A DNA stretch of 64,000 nucleotides from Spinacia oleracea (GCF_020520425.1 NC_079487.1:134686385-134750384), one strand, 5' to 3'; shown: positions 50,491 through 62,989, numbered from the stretch's first letter. A program made the numbers and translations. The notes: a model not told the origin generated them from the sequence alone.

Positions 50491-53400
50491 TCAGATAGAA
50501 ATGCTATTAGGGATGCCACGGCCTGTAACACCAGGACCAGAAGTCGGTATAAGCAGTTCATAAGGAGGAACACCAGCACCAGTTCTGTTCCTAAGATTAA
50601 AATCCTTATTCCTTTGATTTATTATCTCTTCAACTTCCTTCAAACGAGAGGCGAATTTGTTGAACATGTTTCTAACCTGTTGATCATCAGTCCAATGACC
50701 ATGTTCTTGCCCTAAATACTCTTCATCTGGTGAATGTGTTGACAAAGTATCTTGTACAGCCATCACTTTTGTACCCTGAAGTTTAGAAGGCAGAGATGAG
50801 AGGAATGTGTCTTGGGGGCTTTTTAGGAATTTTACATATTCGGGATCGTTTTCTTGAGGGATGAGCTGTCGCATGAGTGTAGGGCGGTTGGGAATGTACC
50901 CTCCGAAAGGGTACTGTCCGAAGTTTATGGCTGCATGTTGACCTGAAGCAACCCAGATTATTGTGGTTAGTATTCTGGTTAAGTCTTGCTTGGATTGGAG
51001 TTTAGGCCACCATGGTTCGTCTTTTAAGTCGGCGTGGCCTTTGTTCTTGACCTCTTTCCACCATTCTTGGAGCTCAGTATCACAGGTTATGGTAGTGGAG
51101 TCGGGGTAGAAGTGTGAAACGTAGGATTCGACCCATTCGTTTGTGGCAGACCATATGAGAAGGCCGTCAGCAGCGTAAGGGTAGTCTTCAATCACTAGTT
51201 TTACTCCACCAGGTGCTGTAGGATCCTCTTCTGCCATTCCCCTGAAAATTCATACAGATATCAGTCTAAACTCAATAACTCATAGCCACTTGATGCAAGT
51301 TGAAGAAGTAAGTAGCCATATGAATAAGTGTAATACTATCTATAGCTGGCAAAATCTGATATGACACGACACGATAACACGACACGAAAAAAACGGGTTG
51401 GTGTCATGGACACTAGATCTGACAAGATCTGACACGATATGAATCGGACATGAAAAAAGGGTTAGTGTCAAGGGTTTACAACCCGTTTAATTAAATGGGT
51501 CAACACGACACGACACGTTTAATTAGATGGGTCGGGTTAGTCTGAACACGAAATTGACACGATTTAAACCGCCTAAGAAAAACTAGTAATTTAATATATT
51601 TGGTGATAAACCTTTTTTTATAATGGAGCCAAATTTATTGAACAAACACAACATGAACCGGACACGGAAAAAACGGGTTAGTGTCAAGAGTTTCCTACAC
51701 GATTACTTAAACGGGTCAATGCGACACGACATGACATGTTTATTAAACGGGTCAGGTTAGTGTTGAGGTTTCCCAACCCATTTATATTCGACACGAATAC
51801 GACCGGACACGACATGTTTGTCAACTCTAAATAGATTACCTCCGGAGTAGATCAGCTGGCAGTGCCTCCATGTCAAACCGCCACATACTCTTGTACGCAG
51901 CGGAGCTGATCTCCATAGCATACTTTCCAGGGGTAAAAGAGGCCTCAATAATACCTCCTCCACAAATCAAGCTCTGTCGAGCAAGAGCATTGATTTCCAT
52001 AGTGTATCTCATATGTGGACGCAGGAGTTTGTAAATAGGATGCATTTGACTAAGCTGTCTATTAGTAGCAATTATGTAAGCCTCCACACTAGCATGAGTC
52101 CTCAACCTACCAATCACATTACACCTCGAGATCAGAAAAAAAAAATGGGATGAAATCGAAGCATTATTGTTTGTTTTTAATACTAACTTCGTTTCACAAT
52201 ACATGCATCATTTATCATTTTCACACTATTTATCAATCAACTTTAACAATCTTTCTTTCACCATTATGTACTAAAGGGGTAATAAAGGGGTCATCTTTCA
52301 CCATTATGTAAGAAAAAACTAGCCCGGCCCGCTGACCCGAGCCGCCCCGAAAAATAAGGAGTTTTGGGCAGAATGTTGGACCCAATTCTCGAGCCCGGCC
52401 TGACCCATTTTTTAAATTTTTTTGGTGGGTTTTGGGCAACTCAAAATTGCAATTTTAGTTATAAAATTGGCTCGGCCCGAAAATGGCCCCAAAACCGTTA
52501 TTTTGGCCCGAAATAGCGGATCTGGGGCAGAATTTTTCAGCCCAAAATTTGGTCAGGGCTGACATAGTGGGCAGCATTTTAAGTCATGGCCCGGCCCGAA
52601 CCCGGCCCGGCCCACAATTTGATCAGGTCTAGAAAAAACGTAGTTAAGGGAGATCCTGTTAAATTCGTACCAATCCAAATATTAACTTTTTTATAACTTT
52701 TACTCCATATTTGTATGCATTTTGAGATATTAATGTCTAATGAAGCGTGTTGGAAAATATGCAAAAAGAAATGTTGCATGTATTGTGAAACAGAGGTAGT
52801 AAAATCATAATGAAAACAAACCATACCAGTGATTTATCAGTTGATGCACGCCTGCATCAACAGCACAAACATGGGCTTTGGCTAACTTCCAGATCCAATA
52901 GCTTGTTGCATCATGTCCATGAGTATAAACACGATTAAATGCCGGACAAGAATCATTCGGAGGAAGTGATAGCTCGACTGCAATAGGTGTTAGAGTCCCG
53001 GCACTAGTATAGAAAAGAATCGTTCTAGATGCATACACTTTTCTTCCTGGTAAGGCGTTTATCTTGTTCACAAACGGAAGTAAGAGGTCGTGGTAATCTA
53101 TTATGAACAGCTTTTTGGTTTCAATGGCCTGCATCAGCACGGTAAGAGGAAGCACACTCAGTTGCCAATCCATAAATAGTGAATCTTAGACTAAAGCCCT
53201 GTTCTTTTGAGCTGAATTGAATTGAACGTGAAATTATCTTATCAAATAAGTCTTGGAATTGCAATTAAGCAAAAAAGAACAGGGTCTAACATTTGAACTA
53301 CCAAATACTTAATTATGTACATAATGACATGAAATCAGTACCTCTTCGACACTCATTCCATCCAGTTCTTTCTCGAGTAATGCCTTTGTGATCCCGGACT

Positions 53401-56400
53401 CTGCAGGGCCATAAACAGCTGGATCCAGTTTGCTCTTAATAGGAAATTCCTAAGTCACAAATCAAGTATAAGGAACTTCCATAAGTTCCATTGATTTTAG
53501 GAAAGAGTTCATCTGTGAATATGTGATAGAGTATAAAACTAATCTTAGGGCTTCAACCATTAGCTTAAGCTTTTGGTTGAGTTGGTGCTTTGACATGGTA
53601 TCGAAGCCAGCGTGATACAAAGGTCACGGGTTCAAATCTCATATGAAGTTAAAGAGTAAATCAGAAGCTACCTTCAGAAGTTCAATGTTCACAGGATTCA
53701 CTCCTGCTAAAGCCTGCCGTGCAAATTCATTATCTCGCAACCATGAAAATCTATCACCTTGGAACCAAAACCATATATAAGCATCAGAAGAACAGGAAAA
53801 CCAAAATCAAATTTAGCCATCAGTAAAATTGTTACAGGAAAATATTTTTACTAGACAGTTGAAATATATTTAAATTAATGAGATAAATAGAGCGAATAAG
53901 ACATACTTTTGATAACAGCAGGGATATCATACTTGAAGATCCTATCACCCATGTTGAGCATGTTCTTAAATTTATTAATCTGTTGAGTTACATCGCCTTC
54001 TTGTACTATAAAACCTTTGTTATATAAGCTGTCAATGTCAGAAAAACAGGTGAATGGGATATCTGAACTAGCCAAAGCAGCTGCAATCTGAGGTACTAAA
54101 TTGTGCAAAACAGCTTTCAGTCTTCCAGTAGAAAATGTTGTCTGTTTCATCTCTTCGAAAGCTTCATCTCGTGGAACGTATACTGGATGAGGTTTCTCCA
54201 ATCTACTCTCACATTCCGGAACTGCACAAATTCACAACATAAAGAAAAAGAGTTCAAAATCAAGAATATAAGTACAAGATTGTTCATCTAATTCTTTACA
54301 TGTAAAGCCTGATTGTTACTGATCAAATACTACCAGAAATATTGTTTGTCAGTTGTCACTAAGACTCCGTTTGGTAGGGTGTAAAATGTTTTCATGGAAA
54401 CGATTTTCCGCTTTTCAATCTTTACCTCCCTCTCCTTTCTTCACCTCAATCTTCACCATCTTCTCCCATTTTCTTGTAAGGAACCAAACAAAGGAAAACT
54501 AGTTTGGAATTGTGTTTTTTCCTTGGAAAATGCTTTCTATGAAAATTATTTTACACTGAAAACATTTTACACCAAACCAAACGGAGTCCTAAAAGTTACT
54601 AGTCAGTTATAATATAGAAACCATACCGGATTTCATAGGAGGTCTTCCAGTGCGACAGCGCCTTGGATAAGGTCGTTCAGAACCAGAAAGAACAGGCCTA
54701 AACAGGTCATCATCTTTTTCAGGATTACCCAAATCATTATATGGAGCATAATCATAAACCAACTCATGTAACTTCCTTTCTCCTTTCCCATCACCACGCC
54801 GACTAATCAAGTCCTCCCTTCGCAGATCTTTGATTCCCGGTGGTGTTTCTGATGGTAAGTATGTCTTCAGAAACAAACATTCAGCACAACATCAGATAAT
54901 GTCATCAAAACAAATGAACAGAAATAAAATGTAAGTATTTGTTAACAGAAAATGTGACAGATTACATGATTTCTGAAGATAATTCTGCTATCAGGGTTGT
55001 CTTTACAGGAGTGAATCCATGAATTTGCAGGGAAGTAAACAGGTCCAAAGTCGAATCCATCAAGAACAATCTCAACCAAATAGATTTCTCTACTGTACTT
55101 ATTAGTAATGAGGATAGCTCCAGGATTTCCAAAGTCATTAGGGACTGTAAAATTCGCGGTATATTCATCAATGTATGATTGTTCTGATGAACTAGGCCGC
55201 CACTCGTTCACGTAAGCCTCTACTGTCTTTCCTGAATTTGTGTCTGCAATAACAACACAGATGATGAATCCCATCCATAATTGATCACAAAATCATGTAA
55301 ACTCAAATTCTTGTACCAAATTCAATACATTGGAAGCAAGTCTAATATCAGATTACTTAAATTTCAAATATTGTTATATTTTTGTATAATATCCCATTAC
55401 TTAACAATTAAATGAGGTCTTGACCTAGCAGTATGATAGTCGATAGGTCACATGTTCAAATCTCCTCCCCATTTGTAATTAGTAATTCCTTCGTGGCTCA
55501 TTCACACCCCAAAAGAAAACATTACTTAATAATTATACTAATTCTTAATAATTTGAGATTTGTAAACAGATATCCACATATATTCCCAAAAGAAATTTGT
55601 ATCAAGTCAAGGAAATTACACAAAATACCATCAAGAGGCAAGACATGAAACTATTCATATATTCCAAAAAAAAAAATTATAATTGTGAAACTATTTACAA
55701 TTTTTGTTTTTGATTTTCTTTTGGTGGGGATACTAGTCACAGATCTTAGTGATTAACCAATCATCCCAATTTCCAGGCTTAAATTAGAAAGAAAGAACAC
55801 CCTTTACTAAAAAAATCTCAAATTTCCCAAAATAGATAAGAATAAAACAAAAAGCAACATTAATAAATTCCACTTATCAAGTGGGAGCTCTACTAGGGTT
55901 CGATTCTCATTACCCCCCAACTTCATAAATTATGAGCTCTTACTTTTTACTCAATAAATCTAACTTAAAAATATGAACTCGTTCTCCTACAAACTTTGGT
56001 GGATCTTGATTTAATTTAATAAATTGGTTTCCGAACTTAAAAACAATGAGAAATGTAAACTAGAAGAAGAATAAAACAGAAAAACAGACCAGGATCAATC
56101 TGCTCACTAATAAGCTGAAGGAAAATCCCTTGACCAATGCTATTAAGAAAGTTAAACCACTGATCTTCAACTTTATCAACTAATCTTTGTCTAATCTTCT
56201 TCTTAATTGTAACAATTGCCTTAACTTGAATCCCACTTCCCAATAACGTTGACTTTCCACTTCCATCTTTGACTTCCATTGCTGAGGGTGCACTTGAATC
56301 CACTGTCCTGTCACCACTGCTGATCACTGCTCTCACACTCATCCCACTCCCACGTGTCACCTTCTTACTCATCCTTGCAGTTCTTCCGGTGCCGGAGATT

Positions 56401-56486
56401 CTAACTCCGGTGAATCTCCGGTGAGGTGGTGATGTTGTGTCATTGAGATTTGGGTTGATTGTTGGGATTAGCCTTGAAGTTAGCAT
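50491..56486 (-). CDS. LOX6: Plastid 13-lipoxygenase, LOX6-like
   Basis: Oxygenates linolenic acid at C-13, the entry to jasmonate and other oxylipins. Nine exons: 56486-56090, 55243-54966, 54864-54627, 54221-53907, 53757-53672, 53449-53342, 53128-52827, 52106-51840, 51241-50491, joining in frame to 913 residues, the size of plant type-2 LOX. A Ser/Arg/Thr-rich N-terminus of about 60 residues without acidic residues early on fits a plastid transit peptide. PLAT/LH2 domain from about residue 85, then the catalytic domain. Iron ligands are visible: the two His of [20 protein letters not shown], the His and Asn of [12 protein letters not shown], and the C-terminal Ile of NSISI. Typical [21 protein letters not shown] and [20 protein letters not shown] blocks are present, the latter split across exons. 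The tail [13 protein letters not shown]...[10 protein letters not shown] favours LOX6 over LOX2, with moderate certainty. Introns 7 and 8 carry transposons. Confidence 0.95.
51345..51830. mobile_element. hAT-like repeat (ACACGACACG-rich) in LOX intron 8
   Basis: Begins TAGCTGGCAAAATCTG and ends GTTTGTCAACTCTA, diverged inverted ends. The inside is repeats of AACACGACACGACACGTTT AAT and ACGGGTTAGTGTCA. No clear target duplication. It occupies most of the intron, ending only a few bases from the donor at 51840. Confidence 0.5.
52183..52799. mobile_element. Stowaway-like MITE in LOX intron 7, split by a hAT element
   Basis: CTAACTTCGTTTCACAATAC at the left and GTATTGTGAAACAGAGGTAG at the right with TA flanks. 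The host MITE is interrupted by the element at 52320-52631. Confidence 0.75.
52320..52631. mobile_element. hAT-like element nested in the Stowaway MITE
   Basis: Starts TAGCCCGGCCCGC, ends TTGATCAGGTCTA, with GAAAAAAC on both sides (52312-52319, 52632-52639), a perfect 8-bp duplication. GGCCCGAAA-rich interior and the same right end as 23568-23824. Confidence 0.85.
53545..53650 (+). mobile_element. SINE-like fragment in LOX intron 5
   Basis: TTAAGCTTTTGGTTGAGTTG followed by a tRNA B-box-like GGGTTCAAATC stretch, as in common plant SINE-like repeats. No poly-A tail or flanking duplication. Confidence 0.4.
55408..55515 (+). mobile_element. tRNA-derived SINE (family 1), diverged copy, in LOX intron 1
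   Basis: ATGAGGTCTTGACCTAGCAG (A-box region) and ATGTTCAAATCTCCTCCCCA TTTGTAATTAG (B-box region) align with the better-kept copy at 58531-58650. Confidence 0.6.
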
Positions 56487-57800
56487 CTTTTTAGTTAAAA
56501 ATTGTGATTTTTTTGTAAAAAGATCAAATCTTTTTTGATTTTAAGAGTTGAAAATGGTGATTATTCATAAAAGATCAAAACTTTTTGGTTTTTAAGGGTT
56601 GAAAATGGAGGTTTTTTTCATGAAAAGGATAAAAGATCATGCTAAGTTTTTGGGTTTTAAGGGTTGTAAAATGGAGAGTTTTTGGGTTTATAATGGTGAG
56701 AAAAAACTGAGTAACACTGTTTTTTTTCATGTTACTGATTCACGAGTATGATTAAAATAATTGGGGAAAAGGACAAAATTGTCAATTTTGTTGTCTGTCA
56801 CTTTGTTTAATACAAGTGATCAATTAGTCATCATAAGTGTGAATATAGGTGAGATAATTGAGAGCAATGTCACATTTCATAAAGGATATGGTTATGATTT
56901 GTTTGGTTGATATTTACTAGGAAAAACGTGCAACTACATAAGACATGAAACAACTCAACATAGAAATGGTATTAGTTGAGTTAACACATGAAGCATGACA
57001 CAACCCGACAAAGAAATGGTATTCGTCGACCTAACATGAAGCACGACATAACCTAACACATAGATAGTCGAGCTATTGAGTTAACATGAAGTGTGTTGGG
57101 CTAGTCACAACACACGCACGGGATGTGTATAACCTAACACAACACTGTCAAGTTAAGAACGTACGCACGACATGACATGATATGAGACATGGATTTCATA
57201 GACTTAATTTCAGGCTAGCTAACAAATAATAAAGTGTGAATGAAAGGACTATCAATGTGTATTGATTATGAAGATAATCAAGGAATGCAAACACTAGACC
57301 GTTTATCTTTTTCGTGGTCGATCTCCAAGACTTACTTTTAACCTTAAAAATCCTTAAACGAAAATACGTACTTCTATATTTTGAAAATCTAGCAAAAATC
57401 AACATATTACGTTACGTATATAGACATATAGTACTTATCTTACACGAGATCTTGACATATAATTAGTGGTTAAAATTGATAGGGTGTGATTAAGGTTCGA
57501 TACGGAATGCATATATACTACGGAGTAGTCGTAGAAGTTTAAACGTGCATGGCGTGGTATAAGGTGACGGAAGGGGGAAATCTGATCCTTATTTGTTCCC
57601 ATACTAATTAATATTTAATAATGGGAGACAACGACGTATAATCAATTTAATTATTTAAATAAAGTGATTAATTAATAACTGGGTTCACAGTTTCATAACG
57701 AGCAGATCCACTGGCCACGATGTGGCTGATAAAATCAATAAATATCTACAAACATTGCAAGTTTGCAACGGTTTTGAACTAGTGGCTACTCCGTGGATTA
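56487..57800. other. LOX upstream region and repeats
   Basis: The LOX promoter side. A repeat with AACACGAAGCACGACATAACC-like motifs (56930-57180) is related in style to the hAT-like repeat at 51345-51830. No gene. Confidence 0.5.
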
Positions 57801-57803
57801 TGG

Positions 57804-58050
57804 ACCATGGTGCACAGTGAGCATGGTTCATTAAAAGAACATATGTGCATAAGTAAAAGAACATGACACTATGACAAAAGAACATGCGATATAATATTTT
57901 ATTTTTTTGTTATAAAAAATAATATATAATTTCCCTATTTATTAAATATATAAATAAAAAATATATTCATGTTATTTTCACGTAACCAGATGTTCTTTTA
58001 ATTATATACTAGTGTTCTTAAGGTGCACCATGCTCATTGTGCACCATGGT
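57804..58050. mobile_element. MITE with ACCATGGTGCACAGTGAGCATGGT ends
   Basis: Left ACCATGGTGCACAGTGAGCA and right TGCTCATTGTGCACCATGGT form a 24-bp inverted repeat with one mismatch. The interior is AT-rich with AAAAGAACAT repeats. Target duplication not clear. Confidence 0.7.
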
Positions 58051-58120
58051 ACACCTTCCAAATTGTGCCTGTATGTGATTGATCTCGTTTGCACTGGGGA
58101 AAAAAATTGCAAAAATGTTT

Positions 58121-58291
58121 TTTTTTTTTTGGTGTTAGCACCCGGTTCACTCTTAAGGCTAATATAAATCTGGATTCAGGACGAGTTTTGGGTGGATAGG
58201 TTCCAGTCCCCTCTCAATTGTTGTTGCGGGGGATCGAACACGGATCTTCCATACCAAGTTTAGCCTCAATCACCACTGAACCAACAAACAA
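58121..58291 (-). mobile_element. tRNA-derived SINE (family 2), minus strand
   Basis: On the minus strand: TTGGTTCAGTGGTGATTGAGG (A box), GTGTTCGATCC (B box), body ending GTGAACCGGGTGCTAACACC and a run of A. Complete layout of a plant SINE. Flanking CAATTGTTTGTTGG at the 5' side. Confidence 0.8.
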
Positions 58292-58530
58292 TTGGTCAAA
58301 AAGTTGCAATAATGTGGGAACGTACCTAATTAATTATATATATATATACATCAAGTCCATCAATGAATTTCTGGTTAGAAATATAAGTAATGACATTCTT
58401 TTATTTAGTTTTTAGTTTACTTTTTTTTAAATAGTTTTATTAGTTAATTTTATTGCAGCATGATCATATGTAAGTTAACTTTTTAACCACAAAATTAAAG
58501 CATTTTAATTTACAAATGACCACAAATACC

Positions 58531-58650
58531 AATGAGGTCTTAGCCTAGTAGTTAAGATTGAGGACTTGTCCGTGGTAGGTCTTAGGTTTGAATCCTCTCG
58601 CCTCATTTGTAATTTACCTTGTCCTTTTAACTCATTTACACCAACAAATG
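58531..58650 (+). mobile_element. tRNA-derived SINE (family 1)
   Basis: TCTTAGCCTAGTAGTTAAG (A box) and AGGTTTGAATCCTC (B box), followed by CGCCTCATTTGTAATTTACC. Same family as 55408-55515. Confidence 0.7.
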
Positions 58651-59505
58651 ACCTCAAATTTTATTTTTACTTTTTTTATAAAATGTGCTAATTAATTTAA
58701 TATTACGCAGTTCGTATATAATTTGATAACATAAATTGTTAATTAGAGTATGATACGGGAGAGTTTTAATACGAGTGGAATATATCACAATCTAGCATTG
58801 AGTTGAAAAAGACAAATATTTTGATTTTACTACGTACATATGTATGTATAATAAATGAACCCTAATGTTCCAAAGAAACTCCGACCTTGTATAGTGCTAC
58901 ATGGTAGCAAACAATACACAACACAACAATACTTGAGAGTGACATTGTTCGTGTGATCAATTATAGTTTCTTGTACTAATTTGTTTAGTGCTTGGGTGGT
59001 CCTAAACTCCTAGTACTTCTATTAGCTAGTTGTCACATACACATATTCACATATGAGTCATATGATATGACCTGTGTTTCGGTGTTGAAACAATGAGCTT
59101 CAGATGAAGGCCCTATTCGTTGATGTGGAAGTTCTAACTTGCTTGAGTGAGTTGTGTTCGAATTTACCTGCACAATCAACAATATAACTAGCCTCGGAGG
59201 TGTACCGAGGAAAGCCCCTCCGATGCCTAAGTAAGAACAATGCTCGGATTTTAGAGAGAATTCTCTAGAGAGTAGTCTTAACAATAAATTGGACGTATCT
59301 TGAGGTGTGAGTCTTTGGCGGCTTATTTATATTATTTGTGTAGTAAATGCCACATAGGTCATTTATTACTTGATGGGCCTTGGGCCGCATGGATGACTGA
59401 TTAGCCTTTGAGGGGTGAATGACTTTATATATTGTTGTTTGAAGCCATTTGGGCTTTGAGGCTGTTGGCCCAATTGGGAGCCAATTAGGAACCCAACGCA
59501 AATTT
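58651..59505. other. Intergenic with possible LTR-like remnant at 59100-59500
   Basis: 59100-59500 has GCCTCGGAGGTGTACCGAGG (an inverted repeat) and AAATGCCACATAGGTCATTT before GGGCCTTGGGCC, in the manner of plant LTRs. No internal retroelement domain. No gene. Confidence 0.35.
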
Positions 59506-59507
59506 TT

Positions 59508-62336
59508 GGCTATACCCGGGTACAGCCAAAGCTGGCTGTACCCCTATCCAAAACGATGTCGTTTTGTGTTGTTTAAAATGAACATTAATATACTGGTACA
59601 AAAATGAACATTTAATATTTCGAAAATGAACATTTATTTATTTATTTGGAATGAACATTTACTATTTAGGAAATGAACATTTATTTATTTATTTGGAAAT
59701 AAACTACAAAAATGAACATTTACTATTTCGGAAATGAACATTTATTTATTTATTTATTTGGAATGAACATTTACTATTTTGGAAATGAACATTTATTTAT
59801 TTATTTATTTATTGGGAAATAAACAATATAGACGCTTGTAAAAACATAAAAGACCAATGAAGTGAACAATTTCATTATGAACATTAACCATATATTTATT
59901 ATGAACAAACAAATAAACAAGAAAGGACAAATAATTCAACAAAAAAGAACAAACAATATAAAAAAGAACATAAAATTCCAGAAAAAAGAACAGCCAATAC
60001 TAAAATTATGAACAATTTTATGATGAATTTTAAAGTCAACATGAAAGAACAAACAATACAACAAGAAAGAAAAAATACTGGTACAAAAATGAACATTTAC
60101 TATTTCGGAAATGAACATTTATTTATTTATTTGGAATGAACATTTACTATTTTGGAAATGAACATTTATTTATTTATTTATTGGGAAATAAACAATATAG
60201 ACGCTTGTAAAAACATAAAAGACCAATGAAGTGAATAATTTCATTATGAACATTAACCATATATTTATTATGAACAAACAAATAAACAAGAAAGGACAAA
60301 TAATTCAACAAAAAAGAACAAACAATATAAAAAAGAAAATAAAATTCCAGAAAAAAGAACAGCCAATACTAAAATTATGAACAATTTTATGATGAATTTT
60401 AAAGTCAAAATGAAAGAACAAACAATACAACAAGAAAGAAATAATACTGGTACAAAAATGAACATTTACTATTTCGGAAATGAACATTTATTTATTTATT
60501 TGGAATGAACATTTACTATTTTGGAAATGAACATTTATTTATTTATTTGGAAATAAACTACAAAAATGAACATTTACTATTTCGGAAATGAACATTTACT
60601 ATTTCGGAAATGAACATTTATTTATTTATTTGGAATGAACATTTACTATTTTGGAAATGAACATTTATTTATTTATTTATTGGGAAATAAACAATATAGA
60701 CGCTTGTAAAAACATAAAAGACCAATGAAGTGAACAATTTCATTATGAACATTAACCATATATTTATTATGAACAAACAAATAAACAAGAAATGACAAAT
60801 AATTCAACAAAAAAGAACAAACAATATAAAAAAGAACATAAAATCCAGAAAAAAGAACAGCCAATACTAAAATTATGAACAATTTTATGATGAATTTTAA
60901 AGTCAACATGAAAGAACAAACAATACAACAAGAAAGAAAAAATACTGGTACAAAAATGAACATTTACTATTTCGGAAATGAACATTTATTTATTTATTTG
61001 GAATGAACATTTACTATTTTGGAAATGAACATTTATTTATTTATTTGGAAATAAACTACAAAAATGAACATTTACTATTTCGGAAATGAACATTTACTAT
61101 TTCGGAAATGAACATTTATTTATTTATTTGGAATGAACATTTACTATTTTGGAAATGAACATTTATTTATTTATTTATTGGGAAATAAACAATATAGACG
61201 CTTGTAAAAACATAAAAGACCAATGAAGTGAACAATTTCATTATGAACATTAACCATATATTTATTATGAACAAACAAATAAACAAGAAAGGACAAATAA
61301 TTCAACAAAAAAGAACAAACAATATAAAAAAGAACATAAAATTCCAGAAAAAAGAACAGCCAATACTAAAATTATGAACAATTTTATGATGAATTTTAAA
61401 GTCAACATGAAAGAACAAACAATACAACAAGAAAGAAATAATACTGGTACAAAAATGAACATTTACTATTTCGGAAATGAACATTTATTTATTTATTTGG
61501 AATGAACATTTACTATTTTGGAAATGAACATTTATTTATTTATTTGGAAATAAACTACAAAAATGAACATTTACTATTTCGGAAATGAACATTTACTATT
61601 TCGGAATTGAACATTTATTTATTTATTTGGAATGAACATTTACTATTTTGAAAATGAACATTTATTTATTTATTTGGAAATAAACAATATAGGCGCTTGT
61701 AAAAACATAAAAGACCAATGAAGTGAAAAATTTCATTATGAACATTAACCATATATTTATTGTGAACAAACAAATAAACAAGAAAAAATAAATAATTCAA
61801 CAAAAAAGAACAAACAATATAAAAAAGAACATAAAATTCCACAAAAAAGAACAAACAATACAACAATTATGAACAATTTTATGATGAATTTTAAAGCCAA
61901 CATGAAAGAACAAACAATACAACAATAAGTTTGATGAATGAATTTAAAAAACAACAAGAAAGAACAAACAATACAACCAGAAAGAACAAACAATACAAGA
62001 AGAAAGAGTAAAAGATTAATGAAGAGTTTAATTATGAACATTAACGTACCATATGATTATTATAAACAAACAAATAAACAAGAAAGAACAAACAATATAA
62101 AAAAGAACATAAAATTCCAGAAGAAAGAACAAAAAATACGACAATTATGAAAATTTGATGATGAATTTAAAAAACAACATGAAAGAACAAACAGTACAAC
62201 AAGAAAGAACAAACAGTACAATAAGAATGAACAAACAGTACAATAAAAAAGAACAAACAGTCGACAAAAATGAACAAACAATATGAGCGTGTCGTTTTTG
62301 GGGGTACAGCCAGAGCTGGCTGTACCCGGGTACAGC
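59508..62336. mobile_element. 2.8-kb TIR element built of A-rich GAAC-phased tandem repeats
   Basis: Left end TACCCGGGTACAGCCAAAGC TGGCTGTACCCC and right end GGGGGTACAGCCAGAGCTGG CTGTACCCGGGTACAG are inverted repeats, and each end is itself an imperfect hairpin (GGGTACAGCC...GGCTGTACCC). Both are followed inward by an AACGACRTCGTTTT-like / GTGTCGTTTTTG stretch. Inside is a tandem array: the landmark TACTGGTACAAAAATGAACA recurs at 59591, 60076, 60445, 60943 and 61442 (spacings 485, 369, 498, 499 bp), each unit containing several GAACATTTACTATTTCGGAA and TTATTTATTTATTTGGAA subunits and a GAACAAACAATACAACAAG part. Minus-strand frames of 60-100 residues here are repeats of one hydrophobic peptide and follow the array. 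No transposase and no clear target duplication. Confidence 0.75.
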
Positions 62337-62339
62337 AGT

Positions 62340-62800
62340 TAGCGATTGGGAACCCAAACAACATGTCAATAGTGTAAGTTCATCGCAACAAATTCCTTTA
62401 TACGGATCGAGTATAACCGAGTGTAAATAAGTTCGAAGTCGTAGCTATGCTTATAAGGTTATTTTTTTGCTCGGGTAGAACATGTAATGATTATGCTACT
62501 CAAGTGTACCTAAAAATAAGACGCATTTACTAGAAGAACTAAGGTTTTATTGGTAAAGTTTGAAAAGGTGATACTCAAAATTTGTGATCAAAGCTCGTTT
62601 ACATCACTATTTTGTTGAATCAATGTCATTCCGAGTATTTATGTGCATGACCACATGAGGCCTCGTGAAGACGTGAAGGGTGGCTGGGGAATGTCAGAGT
62701 AGGCCATAGGCCCCTTGTGCATTTGTTTGTATAATTTAAAATGAAAGTATACACATAAAGTTAGCTATGCTGGTAGCAAGTAAATGTTTCTTTGAACCAT
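62340..62800. other. Spacer, nothing recognised
   Basis: No frame, RNA gene or element end that can be supported. Confidence 0.5.
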
Positions 62801-62989
62801 GCAGTTAAAGGTTCAAACCCCCTCAAACGCAAACTATTTGGGACAAATGAGACTTTTTCGGACCTACAAAGGTTAGAGGTTCAACCCCCCTCAAACGCAA
62901 ACTATTAGGGCCTCTAACCTTTGTAGGTCCGAAAAAGTCTCATTTGTCCCGAATAGTTTGCGTTTGAGGGGATTTGAACTTCTAACTGC
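62801..62989. repeat. Near-perfect hairpin, 79-nt arms, 31-nt loop
   Basis: Left arm 62801-62879 and right arm 62911-62989 are reverse complements with four mismatches (three near the base, one at the AAACTATTTGGG/CCCGAATAGTTT site). The loop 62880-62910 repeats TTCAACCCCCCTCAAACGCA from the left arm. The base carries GGTTCAAACCCC, a tRNA B-box-like sequence, so the unit may be an inverted SINE or tRNA-like dimer. Confidence 0.9.

Noticed and set aside
53560-53645. A true tRNA gene
   Set aside because: Only a B-box-like stretch is present; no cloverleaf could be drawn from the surrounding sequence.
59899-62369. A dozen minus-strand frames coding hydrophobic FFLSCCIVCSF-type peptides
   Set aside because: All are the same tandem repeat read in two frames; AT-rich array translation gives membrane-like peptides by composition alone.
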